This document shows, one piece after another, positions 19,820 to 28,818 of a stretch of 44,886 bases of DNA (positions within the stretch are counted from its first letter, which is position 1; every line of letters starts with the position of its first letter). A program made the position numbers and the translations under genes. The notes beneath the pieces are model-generated. The model made no database searches, was not told where the DNA came from, and saw only the letters and a program-made list of their open reading frames with translations. The stretch covers positions 1 through 44,886 of the forward strand of contig NZ_CANQTS010000017.1 in assembly GCF_947626835.1 (NCBI RefSeq). Reading direction: 5' to 3'. Origin of the DNA: an uncultured Acinetobacter sp. Lineage in GTDB: Bacteria; Pseudomonadota; Gammaproteobacteria; Pseudomonadales; Moraxellaceae.

Positions 19820-20659
19820 TTAATTCCGAGCACTTAGTAAACAGTTGTGAGTTTTGTCAGCTAAACCTTGCCAAGCTTGAATAAAATCTTGTTCATGTGC
19901 CATGCTTTCATCTACTTCAGCAAAAACAATTTTGCCAAGCTTTTGGTACTGACTCTTACTGGCATGCCCTTCAGCCAATAAACACATTTGACGATATGGA
20001 CGGTTGTCATTGAGATATTTAATCTGTGCCGCTGTTGCCCCTACATGCGGATCATCAGTTAAAGCACCAGCAAATTTAAGATTTAAAGCACGTTCTAAGT
20101 ATTGATAAGCATCGTGATAAGCCCAATAGCTTTTATCGCTACTGCTTCGGCTATATTTTTGTGCAGTCATTAACATATTGTGCGCAAACTGCTTAGCATT
20201 GTTCCAATACAGCTCACGTTTTTCAGGCATTTGCTGCGAACGTAATGCAGCAATAAAAAAGCCAATACGCACTGCATTATTTGGATCAAGCCAGACATGC
20301 GTATCGACACTATTTTTAATGGCTACCCCACGGGTACTACGCAACGGTAAAGTTTGTAAAATTCCTGAATCCAATAAAGCCACTGCTTTTTTGTCTTGAC
20401 CCAATAAGCGCTCAAGCGGCGCTTCATGCGCCTGACCTAACCATAGCACCAAATCAGCATCTTGAATGAGCTTACGATGTTTGGGAGTTAAGCTGACATC
20501 ATGTCCTGTTTGATCGGCCAACAATAAGGTCGGTGTTTCCACGCCTTTGGTGATTTCCTTGGCAATCAAGTAAATAGGTTGTGTAGAGACCACAAGACCT
20601 TGTGCCCACGCTAAACTTGTGAACAAAGCCAGTGATATAAATGCAATGAAACGGGACAT
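19820..20659 (-). CDS. znuA: Zinc ABC transporter substrate-binding protein
   Basis: Periplasmic zinc receptor of 279 residues with a signal peptide (1-19, AWAQG). Metal-ligand candidates are His in GHDVSL (about 54), His in DTHVWLD (about 122) and His in YWAYHDAY (about 184), and the family acidic residue is expected near the C terminus. It is shorter than E. coli ZnuA (about 310) and lacks the His-rich loop between the second and third ligands. The partner ZnuC instead has a His-rich tail. It is transcribed divergently from zur-znuCB with a Zur-box-like palindrome 29 bp before the start. No ribosome site resembling AGGAG precedes the ATG. Confidence 0.92.
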   Translation of the reverse strand: MSRFIAFISLALFTSLAWAQGLVVSTQPIYLIAKEITKGVETPTLLLADQTGHDVSLTPKHRKLIQDADLVLWLGQAHEAPLERLLGQDKKAVALLDSGILQTLPLRSTRGVAIKNSVDTHVWLDPNNAVRIGFFIAALRSQQMPEKRELYWNNAKQFAHNMLMTAQKYSRSSSDKSYWAYHDAYQYLERALNLKFAGALTDDPHVGATAAQIKYLNDNRPYRQMCLLAEGHASKSQYQKLGKIVFAEVDESMAHEQDFIQAWQGLADKTHNCLLSARN

Positions 20660-20687
20660 GAGGAGAGATCGCTAGATTTTTAACTGC

Positions 20688-20702
20688 TGTTATAATATAA
20701 CA
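20688..20702. promoter_or_regulatory. Zur-box-like operator between znuA and zur-znuCB
   Basis: Perfect 15-bp palindrome TGTTATA-A-TATAACA. It resembles zinc-uptake-regulator boxes described in gammaproteobacteria (AT-rich, GTTATA...TATAAC) and lies in the divergent region between znuA and zur. It could repress both directions when zinc is ample, including autoregulation of zur. The match is by eye. Confidence 0.75.
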
Positions 20703-20798
20703 ATAGAACAAAAATACCTATGCGTAATCGAAAGTCTAAGCGCTTCGTGCTAAAATTTAATGTCCACTTTTCTTGACTCTCCGAACTGAGGTTTGCGC

Positions 20799-21293
20799 AT
20801 GAGCTTATGTTCGCATGAACACCATAATGTTTTGCACGGCGTCCACGATCATCACAATGTGGCAGCGCGTTTAGCAGAAGCAGAAAGTCTCTGTGCTACA
20901 ACGGGCGCGCGTTTAACCCCTTTACGTAAAGAAGTCTTAGAACTGATTTTAAATGCCACAGGTCCTATGGGTGCCTATGATTTATTGGCCAAAATTAAAG
21001 GTCAATCCGATCGCCCTGCGGCGCCACCTACCGTGTATCGGACTTTAGACTTTTTATTAGAAAAAGGTTTGATTCACCGCTTAACCTCTATTAATGCTTA
21101 TATTCCTTGTTGTCATCCACGTGAAGGTCATCAAGCCGCATTTTTAATTTGTACCGAATGTAAAATAGTCAAAGAAGCCTCAGCCCAAACCTTGTTACAA
21201 CAGCTTAAAACTTTGGCCGATGATGATGGCTTTACCCCGCATCACAGCATTATTGAAATTTCAGGTATTTGCCAACAGTGTCAAACGCTATGA
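20799..21293 (+). CDS. zur: Zinc uptake regulator Zur (Fur family)
   Basis: Fur-family repressor of 164 residues. The N-terminal winged helix (about 25-95, including PTVYRTLDFLLEKGLIHRL) binds DNA. The C-terminal domain has two CxxC pairs (CTEC and CQQC) for structural zinc and a His-containing regulatory site (CCHPREGH, HHSI). The N terminus is unusually His-rich (HEHHN, HDHHN). An upstream in-frame TTG is rejected because GAGG precedes the ATG at 20799. Its stop codon overlaps the znuC start (ATGA), so it is translationally coupled to znuC. Confidence 0.94.
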   Translation: MSLCSHEHHNVLHGVHDHHNVAARLAEAESLCATTGARLTPLRKEVLELILNATGPMGAYDLLAKIKGQSDRPAAPPTVYRTLDFLLEKGLIHRLTSINAYIPCCHPREGHQAAFLICTECKIVKEASAQTLLQQLKTLADDDGFTPHHSIIEISGICQQCQTL

Positions 21294-22054
21294 ATCCGCC
21301 TTTAATTGAGTTACGTGACATTGGCGTGCGCATTGATCAACGCGATATTTTAAAACATGTTGACTTTAGTTTGCATCAACAAGAGATCGTGACTTTAATT
21401 GGTCCGAATGGCGCGGGTAAATCGACTTTAATTAAGGTCTTACTTGGGATTATTAAAGCGCAAAGCGGACAAGTGTTAACCCAAAAAAAATTAAAGTTCT
21501 CCTATGTGCCACAAAAATTTAATCCTTCACATAGTTTACCGCTACGTGTGTGTGATTTATTGGCACTTGAAAAATGTGATGCCAGCATTAAAGCCGAAGT
21601 GATTCGCGATACCGGCATTGCCAAATTGGATCAATTAAAAGTTCAGCAACTCTCAGGTGGTGAACGGCAACGTGTGTTAATTGCTCGTGCTTTATTGCGT
21701 CAGCCCGATATTTTAGTACTTGATGAACCGATGCAAGGCTTAGACATTCAATCTGAAGCTGAACTTTATACCTATGTGAGTAGCTTGCCGGCGAAATATG
21801 GCTGTGCGGTACTGATGGTGTCGCATGATTTACAGTGGGTTATGCAAGGCACACATCGCGTGGTGTGTTTGAATAAGCATATCTGTTGCAGTGGCTCACC
21901 GGCCAACGTACAGCAGCATCCAGAATACCAAGCGATCTTTGGTAGTAATCGGGTCTTTTATCAACATCATCACGACCACTGTGCGCATGGCGATACAGCA
22001 ACCCCGTGTCAACATGATCCACGCCCGCATATTCACCCAGAACCGGAAGTTTAA
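21290..22054 (+). CDS. znuC: Zinc ABC transporter ATP-binding protein
   Basis: Cytoplasmic ATPase of the zinc importer, 254 residues. Walker A GPNGAGKST (38-46), signature LSGGERQR, Walker B ILVLDEP and the H-loop SHDLQW are all present. The last 30 residues are a His/Cys-rich tail (HHHDHCAHGD..., then PHIHPEPEV), likely to bind zinc and perhaps regulate transport. The ATG at 21290 overlaps the zur stop by ATGA, and an earlier TTG inside zur is rejected. The znuB gene follows after 3 bp. Confidence 0.95.
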   Translation: MNPPLIELRDIGVRIDQRDILKHVDFSLHQQEIVTLIGPNGAGKSTLIKVLLGIIKAQSGQVLTQKKLKFSYVPQKFNPSHSLPLRVCDLLALEKCDASIKAEVIRDTGIAKLDQLKVQQLSGGERQRVLIARALLRQPDILVLDEPMQGLDIQSEAELYTYVSSLPAKYGCAVLMVSHDLQWVMQGTHRVVCLNKHICCSGSPANVQQHPEYQAIFGSNRVFYQHHHDHCAHGDTATPCQHDPRPHIHPEPEV

Positions 22055-22057
22055 TAC

Positions 22058-22858
22058 ATGATGGATTGGTTACAGCTGTTACTGCCGGCATGGATCATGG
22101 GAACCTTATTGGTGTTTTTGACCGCACCATTAGGCTGTTTAATGCTTTGGCGTCGTATGTCATTTTTTGCTGACACCATGGCACATGGCACTTTATTGGG
22201 TGTTGCGATTGCAGGTGCTCTAAGTTTACCACTTTGGTTTGGAGTCGGTTTTATTGCCCTACTTCTGGTGGGCATTCTTTGGGTATTGCATGACCCACGC
22301 CTACCTAATGATGCTTTATTGGCATTGTGTTCTGCGACCTTACTGTGTTCAGGTTTACTGTTTATTCAGCATATCCCAAGTTTAAGACCTGAACTACTAA
22401 GCTATTTATTTGGTGACTTGCTGCAAATTGCATGGTCAGACTTACCTGTTTTTGCTTTGGTAATTGCCACTGCCTTAGTGATTCTTTATAAATATTGGCA
22501 TGCACAAATCCAAGTTGCGATTGACCCTGATATTGCCATCAGTGAAGGCATTAACGCCAAATGGCAACGCTTAGTCTTTATGTTGCTGTTGGCATTGTTT
22601 ACCGTATTGGCGCTTAAAGCTGTTGGTTCATTACTCATGGGCGCTTTATTGGTGATTCCAGCGTTGACCGCACGCTTATTGGCACATTCTCCTAAACAAA
22701 TGTTGATATGGGCATTTGTGGTGGCACAACTTGGCGTGAGTGTGGGTTTATGGTCAAGTGCTGGTTTAAATATCTCTAGCGGTTTAAGCATTGTCATGAC
22801 CATGTCTTTGCTATTTGCTGTGATCTTTAGTCTACAAAAGCTGCGTAAGACAGCCTAA
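22058..22858 (+). CDS. znuB: Zinc ABC transporter permease
   Basis: Inner-membrane permease of the ABC-3 family, 266 residues with about eight hydrophobic segments. The family sequence around MLWRRMSFFADTMAHGTLLGVA and the VGSLLMGALLVIPALTARL segment near the ATPase contact are present. It pairs with ZnuC and receives zinc from ZnuA. It is the last gene of the zur-znuC-znuB transcript. No terminator is close behind it; the next one is at 23105, after the candidate small RNA. Confidence 0.94.
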   Translation: MMDWLQLLLPAWIMGTLLVFLTAPLGCLMLWRRMSFFADTMAHGTLLGVAIAGALSLPLWFGVGFIALLLVGILWVLHDPRLPNDALLALCSATLLCSGLLFIQHIPSLRPELLSYLFGDLLQIAWSDLPVFALVIATALVILYKYWHAQIQVAIDPDIAISEGINAKWQRLVFMLLLALFTVLALKAVGSLLMGALLVIPALTARLLAHSPKQMLIWAFVVAQLGVSVGLWSSAGLNISSGLSIVMTMSLLFAVIFSLQKLRKTA

Positions 22859-22927
22859 AAGCACTCCCCTGCCCTACCATATCCCACCAAAAAGTCACCT
22901 CAAAAGTGCATTTAGCTCCTCACCTAC

Positions 22928-22955
22928 ACTGTTGTAAGCCAATACTTACAACAGT
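22928..22955 (+). promoter_or_regulatory. GacA/UvrY-type binding site (TGTAAG-N6-CTTACA)
   Basis: Inverted repeat with 11-bp perfect arms (22928-22938 and 22945-22955) around a 6-bp spacer. It contains an exact match to TGTAAG-N6-CTTACA (22933-22950), the site recognised by GacA in Pseudomonas and close to the UvrY site of enterobacteria upstream of Csr/Rsm small RNA genes. Its centre is about 67 bp before the proposed RNA start. The symmetry and match are seen directly; the binding protein is inferred. Confidence 0.8.
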
Positions 22956-23007
22956 TGTGGCGTATGCTGCATATCACTTACCTATCGAGTGGATTATCCT
23001 TATTACA

Positions 23008-23138
23008 TAGGAACAGGAAGTTCCAGAACATAAAAAAACAATCATAAGTTCTTGCATCAGGAACGTGATGTACAACAGGAGTTATACCTAAAATACCGCA
23101 TACAGAACAGCTCGACAGGATGTCGGGCTGTTCTTTTA
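23008..23138 (+). ncRNA. Putative Csr/Rsm-type regulatory RNA (CsrA-sequestering)
   Basis: Predicted RNA of about 130 nt between znuB and a convergent LysE-family gene. A -10-like TATCCT (22995-23000) follows the GacA-type site; the -35 is poor, as expected for an activator-dependent promoter. Five GGA motifs occur (23010, 23016, 23060, 23078, 23118). Hairpin 1 is GGAAC/GTTCC with loop AGGAA (23010-23024). Hairpin 2 is TGCATCA/TGATGTA with loop GGAACG (23053-23072). A short AAC/GTT stem holds AGGA (23074-23083). The terminator hairpin loop is GGA in ACAGGATGT, close to the CsrA consensus. Exposed GGA in loops, the length and the GacA site are the hallmarks of RsmX/Y/Z. The start site and function are inferred. 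Confidence 0.78.
23105..23137 (+). terminator. Terminator with GGA loop
   Basis: Long stem GAACAGC-T-CGACA / TGTCG-G-GCTGTTC (23105-23133) with a GGA loop and TTTT after it. It ends the putative Rsm-type RNA and any znuB read-through, and abuts the stop codon of the convergent LysE-family gene. Confidence 0.9.
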
Positions 23139-23756
23139 TTGATGTACCAAACTTAATAACAAAGCTGCACCAGCAAATAAGGTTGCAAAGCTACGGTTCA
23201 TGATTTTTTGCTGACTTGGAGAACGTAATAAACGTAGCACTTTAGCTGCTAAACCTGTGTAACCTGCCATGACCATCAAATCAATCGTAATCATGGTCAA
23301 TGCCATAATTAAATATTGCGGCAACTGTGGACGAGATAAATCTAAAAACTGCGGAAGTACTGCCAATAAAAAAACAATAGCTTTGGGATTACTCATATTG
23401 ACCAAGAAGCCGCTCAACACCAATTTAGCCGCAGATTTTGTAGGCTGTTCTTGCTGAATCTGAATACTTTGCACCGGTGCACGCCATTGCAGATAAGCCA
23501 AATACAATAAATAGCCCACGCCAAACCATTTAATGGCTAAAAATGCCCACGGACTGGTGGCAAACAACACCCCTGCGCCAGCTGCCACAATGCCAATTTG
23601 TACCAACAAAGCCAATTGTAAACCTAAAGCATTCCAGTAACCCCGACGAAAGCCATAATTGAGTCCGCTTGACATAGAAGCAATTGCACCTGCACCTGGC
23701 GATACACTAATGACCCAACATGCCACCATAAAGCCCAGCCAAAGTTGATAAGACAT
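23136..23756 (-). CDS. LysE/RhtB family amino-acid exporter
   Basis: Inner-membrane protein of 206 residues with six hydrophobic helices. The N-terminal SPGAGAIASMSSGLNYGFRRG motif and the NPKAIVFLLAVLPQF segment are those of the LysE/RhtB superfamily, which exports amino acids such as threonine, homoserine or lysine. The substrate cannot be assigned. The ATG at 23756 is chosen over a GTG just before it. It converges on the putative Rsm-type RNA, with its stop overlapping the T-run of that terminator. Confidence 0.9.
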   Translation of the reverse strand: MSYQLWLGFMVACWVISVSPGAGAIASMSSGLNYGFRRGYWNALGLQLALLVQIGIVAAGAGVLFATSPWAFLAIKWFGVGYLLYLAYLQWRAPVQSIQIQQEQPTKSAAKLVLSGFLVNMSNPKAIVFLLAVLPQFLDLSRPQLPQYLIMALTMITIDLMVMAGYTGLAAKVLRLLRSPSQQKIMNRSFATLFAGAALLLSLVHQ

Positions 23757-23916
23757 CACGCATACTCAAAACACAATCAAAGGCTATTATAGAATGTTTA
23801 TTCTGGTCTAGCAGAGGCAAAGCTGAGTTAAATGTTCACTCTCCCCTATGCAGTACAGAGTGCCTCGGGCACAATAGTCCACAGCCAAATAGCAAGAATA
23901 TATTAAGGAGCTAAGC

Positions 23917-24840
23917 ATGACCGCTCAATCTGTCATTTTGCCATTACCTTCTGACCATGCACGTTTTATTGTGCTACGCCTAAAAGACTTAGAAGTTGAA
24001 CGACTCAAACAACAGCTTGAAGCATTATTCAGTACACGCGACCGTTTAATCACCCAACATCCACATGCTCAAATCAAAACAGCAGTGGCATTTGGTCCAG
24101 AACTTTGGCAACAGCTCTACAGCCAAAGTCCTCAAGGTTTTAAACAACTTGAAGCTATTCATGGCTCCTTTGACATGCCCGTACACCCAGCCGATGTGTT
24201 GATTCATATTGCCGCGCAGCGTACCGATATTTGCTTTGCCTTAAGCCAAGCCTTTTTTGAGGGCATTCAAGATCAAGTTGAAGTATTAGATGAGCGCGTT
24301 TGCTTCCGTAATTTTGATGGTCGTGACTTAACTGGCTTTATTGATGGCACAGAAAACCCACAATTTCCTGATGATCGTGCCGAAACCGCATTGTTAAGTG
24401 AAGACGCAGGGATTTTTGCCGATGGTTCTTTTATATTTGCACAGCGTTATGCACACAATTTAGATAAATGGAAAAAACTCAAAGTAGATGCCCAAGAACA
24501 AGTCATCGGGCGTACTAAATTAGAAAGTATTGAGCTGCCTGATGACGTTAAACCGAACAATGCACATACCGCACGTGCCATTGTAGAAGATGAAACAGGC
24601 GAAGAACTGGCCATTTTGCGTCACTCCTTACCATATGGTGATGGTCGCGGTGATCAAGGTTTATTCTTTATTGCCTATACCCGTGACCTTACTATTATTG
24701 ACCATATGCTATTGCAAATGTTTGGTACTAGTGGTGATGGTATTCATGACCGTTTACTGCATTTTGTGACCCCAATGGATGGCGCGTATTATTTTGCCCC
24801 AAGTGAAGAGTTACTTGAACAAATACTGGAAACTGCATAA
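23917..24840 (+). CDS. DyP-type haem peroxidase (YfeX-like)
   Basis: Dye-decolourising peroxidase family, 307 residues, similar in length to E. coli YfeX (299). The distal-pocket motif GxxDG appears as GFIDGTENP, with the catalytic Asp. The proximal haem-ligand His is probably that in NNAHTARAI. The distal Arg is probably in IAYTRDL. No Tat or Sec signal is present, so it is cytoplasmic. The physiological substrate is unknown; roles in peroxide defence are proposed for relatives. AAGGAG precedes the ATG. It is monocistronic with a strong bidirectional terminator shared with the malic enzyme gene. Confidence 0.93.
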   Translation: MTAQSVILPLPSDHARFIVLRLKDLEVERLKQQLEALFSTRDRLITQHPHAQIKTAVAFGPELWQQLYSQSPQGFKQLEAIHGSFDMPVHPADVLIHIAAQRTDICFALSQAFFEGIQDQVEVLDERVCFRNFDGRDLTGFIDGTENPQFPDDRAETALLSEDAGIFADGSFIFAQRYAHNLDKWKKLKVDAQEQVIGRTKLESIELPDDVKPNNAHTARAIVEDETGEELAILRHSLPYGDGRGDQGLFFIAYTRDLTIIDHMLLQMFGTSGDGIHDRLLHFVTPMDGAYYFAPSEELLEQILETA

Positions 24841-24866
24841 AAAAAGGCGCTTAAAGCGCCTTTTTT
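24839..24866. terminator. Bidirectional terminator between DyP and malic enzyme genes
   Basis: GGCGC-ttaaa-GCGCC stem flanked by A7 and T6. It overlaps the DyP gene stop and lies 2 bp from the malic enzyme stop, so it serves both convergent genes. Confidence 0.92.
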
Positions 24867-24868
24867 AT

Positions 24869-26563
24869 TTAAAACGTCACACGCTTATAAGGGCGATACT
24901 GCGGCGTCCAAAAATTCTTTTCAATGGCTGCTGTTAACGCTTCATCACTCATTAAAGGTGCAACACCATCTGCCATGGCTGCTTGTGCCACTTTAAAGGC
25001 AATGAAACGAGAAACCTGCTGAATTTGGTCAAGTTCTGGTAACAAATCAGCACTAATGTCCTGTAGTTTTGGTGAGCATTCTGCCAAAGCAATACTTGAT
25101 GCCATGAGCATAGCGTGAGTAACACGGCGCGCACCGATCGCAATGACTCCTAAACCAATACCGGGGAAAATATACGAGTTGTTACACTGCGAGATATTGT
25201 AAATTTTGCCTTGATAATTCACCGGTGCAAATGGACTTCCCGTCGCAATTAAAGCACGACCTTCTGTCCATGCAATCACATCACTTGGTGCTGCTTCTAC
25301 CCGTGATGTTGGGTTAGACAATGGCAATACAATAGGATGCTCACAGTGGCTTGCCATGGTCTTAATAATTTCTTCAGTAAATAAACCCGGCTGACCCGAC
25401 ACCCCAATGAGTACTGTCGGTTTGGCATGTTGCACCACATCAAGTAATGAAATCATGTCTGCGCTGTTGGTCCAATCTTGAACCTTTACAGCATCTTGAG
25501 CTAAAGGACGCTGAAAATCGACCAAGTTAGGCTGATTATTGGTAATTAAGCCAAAACGGTCCACCATAAAAATACGAGCGCGTGCTTCTAGATCACTTAA
25601 ACCTTCAGCCACCATTTGCGCCACAATTTGTTCAGCAATGCCACAACCTGCTGAACCTGCACCTAAAAATGCCACCACTTGATCTTTAAGTTGCTTACCT
25701 GCGGCACGACTTGCTGCAATCAAGCTGCCCACAACCACGGCTGCTGTGCCTTGAATATCATCGTTAAAACAGCAAATTTGATCACGATATTTATTGAGCA
25801 ATGGCATGGCATTTTTTTGTGCAAAGTCTTCAAATTGCAGCAGTGCATCAGGCCAACGACGTTGAATCGCAGCAATCACTTCATCCACAAAGTCATAGTA
25901 TTCATCGCCACTAATACGCGGTTGTGCCAAGCCCATATAGATAGGGTCATTGAGTAACTGTGGGTTATTAGTCCCTACATCTAAGGTAATCGGTAAGGTA
26001 TACGCTGGGCTAATGCCACCACACGCGGTATATAAAGACAATTTCCCAATTGGAATGCCCATGCCGCCAATGCCTTGATCACCTAAACCTAAAATACGCT
26101 CACCATCAGTAATCACAATCACTTTGACATTTTTTTTGGTGACGTTATGCAAAATCTCGTCAATATGACCGCGGTCAGCATGAGAAATAAAGACACCGCG
26201 ATGACGACGATAAATATCAGAAAAACGCTGACATGCCTCACCCACCGTTGGGGTATAAATAATCGGCATCATTTCAGTTAAGTGATTTTCGATTAAGTGA
26301 TAAAACAAGGTTTCGTTGGTGTCTTGAATATTACGTAAATAGATATGACGGTTAATGTCATCAGTAAAGGCACAGTATTGCTGATAAGAGCGTTGGCTTT
26401 GCTCTTCGATCGTTTCAATTGCATGTGGAATAAGACCATGCAAATTAAAGTGGCTACGCTCTTCTGCACTAAAGGCTGAACCTTTGTTTAATAAAGGCAA
26501 TTCAAGCAAATTATTGCCTGCATAAGGAAGATATAAAGGTTTATTAAAATCGTCTACGGTCAT
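24869..26563 (-). CDS. maeA: NAD-dependent malic enzyme
   Basis: Converts malate to pyruvate and CO2 with NAD+, linking the TCA cycle to pyruvate. It has 564 residues from the ATG at 26563, close to E. coli MaeA (565). Visible motifs are [38 protein letters not shown] (catalytic region), [14 protein letters not shown] (metal site) and [13 protein letters not shown] (NAD-binding Rossmann loop). An in-frame GTG 21 bp upstream would extend it slightly. The C-terminal phosphotransacetylase domain of MaeB is absent, which fits the short NAD-type enzyme. It is monocistronic. Confidence 0.95.
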   Translation of the reverse strand: MTVDDFNKPLYLPYAGNNLLELPLLNKGSAFSAEERSHFNLHGLIPHAIETIEEQSQRSYQQYCAFTDDINRHIYLRNIQDTNETLFYHLIENHLTEMMPIIYTPTVGEACQRFSDIYRRHRGVFISHADRGHIDEILHNVTKKNVKVIVITDGERILGLGDQGIGGMGIPIGKLSLYTACGGISPAYTLPITLDVGTNNPQLLNDPIYMGLAQPRISGDEYYDFVDEVIAAIQRRWPDALLQFEDFAQKNAMPLLNKYRDQICCFNDDIQGTAAVVVGSLIAASRAAGKQLKDQVVAFLGAGSAGCGIAEQIVAQMVAEGLSDLEARARIFMVDRFGLITNNQPNLVDFQRPLAQDAVKVQDWTNSADMISLLDVVQHAKPTVLIGVSGQPGLFTEEIIKTMASHCEHPIVLPLSNPTSRVEAAPSDVIAWTEGRALIATGSPFAPVNYQGKIYNISQCNNSYIFPGIGLGVIAIGARRVTHAMLMASSIALAECSPKLQDISADLLPELDQIQQVSRFIAFKVAQAAMADGVAPLMSDEALTAAIEKNFWTPQYRPYKRVTF

Positions 26564-26584
26564 GCCTAAGCTCGTTATTTTCAC

Positions 26585-27022
26585 TACAATGATGGACGTG
26601 CAACCATTGCACTTTGACTATCCTGTGCTTTGAGCTTAACCCTATTTTGCAACAATTGTATATTTAGTAAATTGATAGCAATATCAAATTAATTTTTGTA
26701 GATAATAGTGCTAAAAGGGTGCATTTTTTTTGTTTTAGCTGTGTATAAAAAACCTGAAAAGCATTGTCACTGCTGCCATCAAAAGCCAGTACAGTCCGTT
26801 AGCCACGATTAGCCTGCTCTTAGGTTATAGGTGAAATATATTACATTTTTCAGCTTCGTTTAAAGGCTTATTTTTACAGGCAAGTACTCAGATGGCTAAA
26901 AAGTACTGCACTTTTTGAAAAAAAATATCGTACATTATTTATTCACAACAAATGCCTTCACCTAAACAGTGCGAAATTTGCTATATTTGCCGTTTTTCTG
27001 CGACATTTATTTTCGACTGAAT
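26585..27022. other. Long intergenic region, maeA-argS
   Basis: About 440 bp between the divergent maeA and argS genes. It contains an inverted repeat TTGATA-gcaa-TATCAA (26672-26687), a possible operator 100 bp upstream of maeA, and an AAAAAGT / ACTTTTT repeat (about 26898-26919). Several A/T runs could hold promoters for either gene. No conserved leader RNA, T-box or small coding region was recognised. Confidence 0.5.
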
Positions 27023-28813
27023 ATGAACACGGCAATCCAAGCAGCGCTCGATCATGCAGTGCAAACCCTTCAAGCTGAAGGTGTACTCCCATCCGACTTT
27101 AATAATAACGGTAACTTAACGCGTACGAAAGACCGCACTCACGGTGACTTTGCGTCTAATATCGCCATGATCGCGTCGAAAGCTGCGGGTATGAAGCCTC
27201 GAGATTTAGCGGAAAAGATTTTAGCAGCACTCCCTGAAGTGGCTGATATCAGTAAAGCTGAAATCGCAGGTCCGGGATTTATTAACTTCTTCTTAAATGC
27301 CGACCAACGTTTTGCTGTGCTTGATGCCATTCAAGCTCAAGCTGCACAATATGGTCGTACTCAAGTTAATGCGCAAAAACGTATCCAAGTTGAATTTGTA
27401 TCTGCTAACCCAACCTCTAGCCTACACGTAGGTCATGGTCGTGGTGCAGCATACGGCATGACAGTGGCTAACTTGTTAGAAGCAACCGGTGCAAGCGTTG
27501 ACCGTGAATATTATGTCAATGACGCTGGTCGTCAGATGGACATTTTAGCCACTTCAACTTACCTACGTTATTTAGAGTTAACAGGTCAGGAACTTGTTTT
27601 CCCTAAAAATGCCTATCAAGGCGACTACGTAAAACACATCGCACAAAGCATTATCGATCAAGATGGCGATGCTCATGTTCGTCCTGTAGCGGATGTGTAT
27701 AAAGATGTGCCTGAGGATGTGCAATATGCTGACGAATTAGATGCAGATGGCAATAAAGTGGTGCTATCAGGTGATAAAGAAAAACACATTGATGGTTTAA
27801 TCTTTAACTCACAAAACTTAATTGGCGAAGGGTATCGTGTTTTCCATCAAGCAGCGTTAAAAGCCATTCTTGATGACATTAAAGACGATCTTGGCGAATT
27901 TGGTGTCACTTTTAATCAATGGTTTAGCGAAGCCTCTTTAACCACGAAAATTGAAGAAGCATTACAAACGCTTGATCAACGTGGTTTCTTGTATGAAAAA
28001 GATGGCAATATTTGGTTTAAATCAACCGAATTTGGTGATGAAAAAGACCGTGTTGTCAAACGTCGTAATGGTCAAACCACTTATTTTGCCTCTGACATTG
28101 CTTACCATTTAGATAAATTACAACGTGGCTATACTGATGTAGTTGATATTTGGGGTTCTGACCACCATGGCTATATTGCGCGGGTAAAAGCAGCTATTGA
28201 TGCTTTAGGTTATGACTCGAAAAAATTGACTGTACTGTTAGTACAGTTTGTCAGCTTATGGCGCGGTGGCGAGATGGTTCAAATGTCATCTCGTTCAGGT
28301 CAGTTCGTGACTTTACGCGACCTACGTAAAGAAGTCGGCAACGACGCTGCACGTTTTTACTACGTAATGCGTAAATCAGAACAACACATTGACTTTGACT
28401 TAGACCTAGCGGTTTCACAAAGCAAAGACAACGCGGTGTACTACATTCAATATGCCCATGCACGTATTTGCCGTATGTTAGAAAAAGCCGCCACATTAAA
28501 TGTAAACTTTGATGTAGCCACTGCACGTGCTTTAGCCGCTAAACTTGAGTTAGATGCGGAAACTGAAATTTTAGCTAAACTTGCCGCTTATCCTGAAATT
28601 GTGGTACGTGCTGCAAACAGCTATGAACCACACCAAGTAGGTAACTACTTAAAAGAGTTAGCTGCGTTATTCCACGGTTGGTATAACGAAAACAAAGTCT
28701 TAGGTGATGATGCTGAGCTGACTCAAGCACGTTTGTTGTTGTCTGTAAATGTGCAGCAAGTGCTACGTAACGGTTTAGAGTTACTTGGCGTATCTGCACC
28801 ACAAAGTATGTAA
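27023..28813 (+). CDS. argS: Arginyl-tRNA synthetase
   Basis: Charges tRNA-Arg with arginine and ATP in the cytoplasm. It is a class I enzyme of 596 residues. The N-terminal additional domain comes first, then the HIGH motif as HVGH in PTSSLHVGHGRGA, the MSxR segment in place of KMSKS (QMSSRSGQF, as usual in ArgRS), and the C-terminal anticodon-binding helical domain. The frame is open upstream to a GTG at 26969, but the ATG at 27023 begins the conserved N terminus. A terminator follows at 28819, then the SPOR-domain gene. Confidence 0.97.
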   Translation: MNTAIQAALDHAVQTLQAEGVLPSDFNNNGNLTRTKDRTHGDFASNIAMIASKAAGMKPRDLAEKILAALPEVADISKAEIAGPGFINFFLNADQRFAVLDAIQAQAAQYGRTQVNAQKRIQVEFVSANPTSSLHVGHGRGAAYGMTVANLLEATGASVDREYYVNDAGRQMDILATSTYLRYLELTGQELVFPKNAYQGDYVKHIAQSIIDQDGDAHVRPVADVYKDVPEDVQYADELDADGNKVVLSGDKEKHIDGLIFNSQNLIGEGYRVFHQAALKAILDDIKDDLGEFGVTFNQWFSEASLTTKIEEALQTLDQRGFLYEKDGNIWFKSTEFGDEKDRVVKRRNGQTTYFASDIAYHLDKLQRGYTDVVDIWGSDHHGYIARVKAAIDALGYDSKKLTVLLVQFVSLWRGGEMVQMSSRSGQFVTLRDLRKEVGNDAARFYYVMRKSEQHIDFDLDLAVSQSKDNAVYYIQYAHARICRMLEKAATLNVNFDVATARALAAKLELDAETEILAKLAAYPEIVVRAANSYEPHQVGNYLKELAALFHGWYNENKVLGDDAELTQARLLLSVNVQQVLRNGLELLGVSAPQSM

Positions 28814-28818
28814 TATAG

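Noticed and set aside
26585..27022. T-box or leader peptide upstream of argS
   Set aside because: No T-box core (TGGNACC-type) sequence or Arg-rich short frame was found, and T-boxes are not expected for argS in this group.
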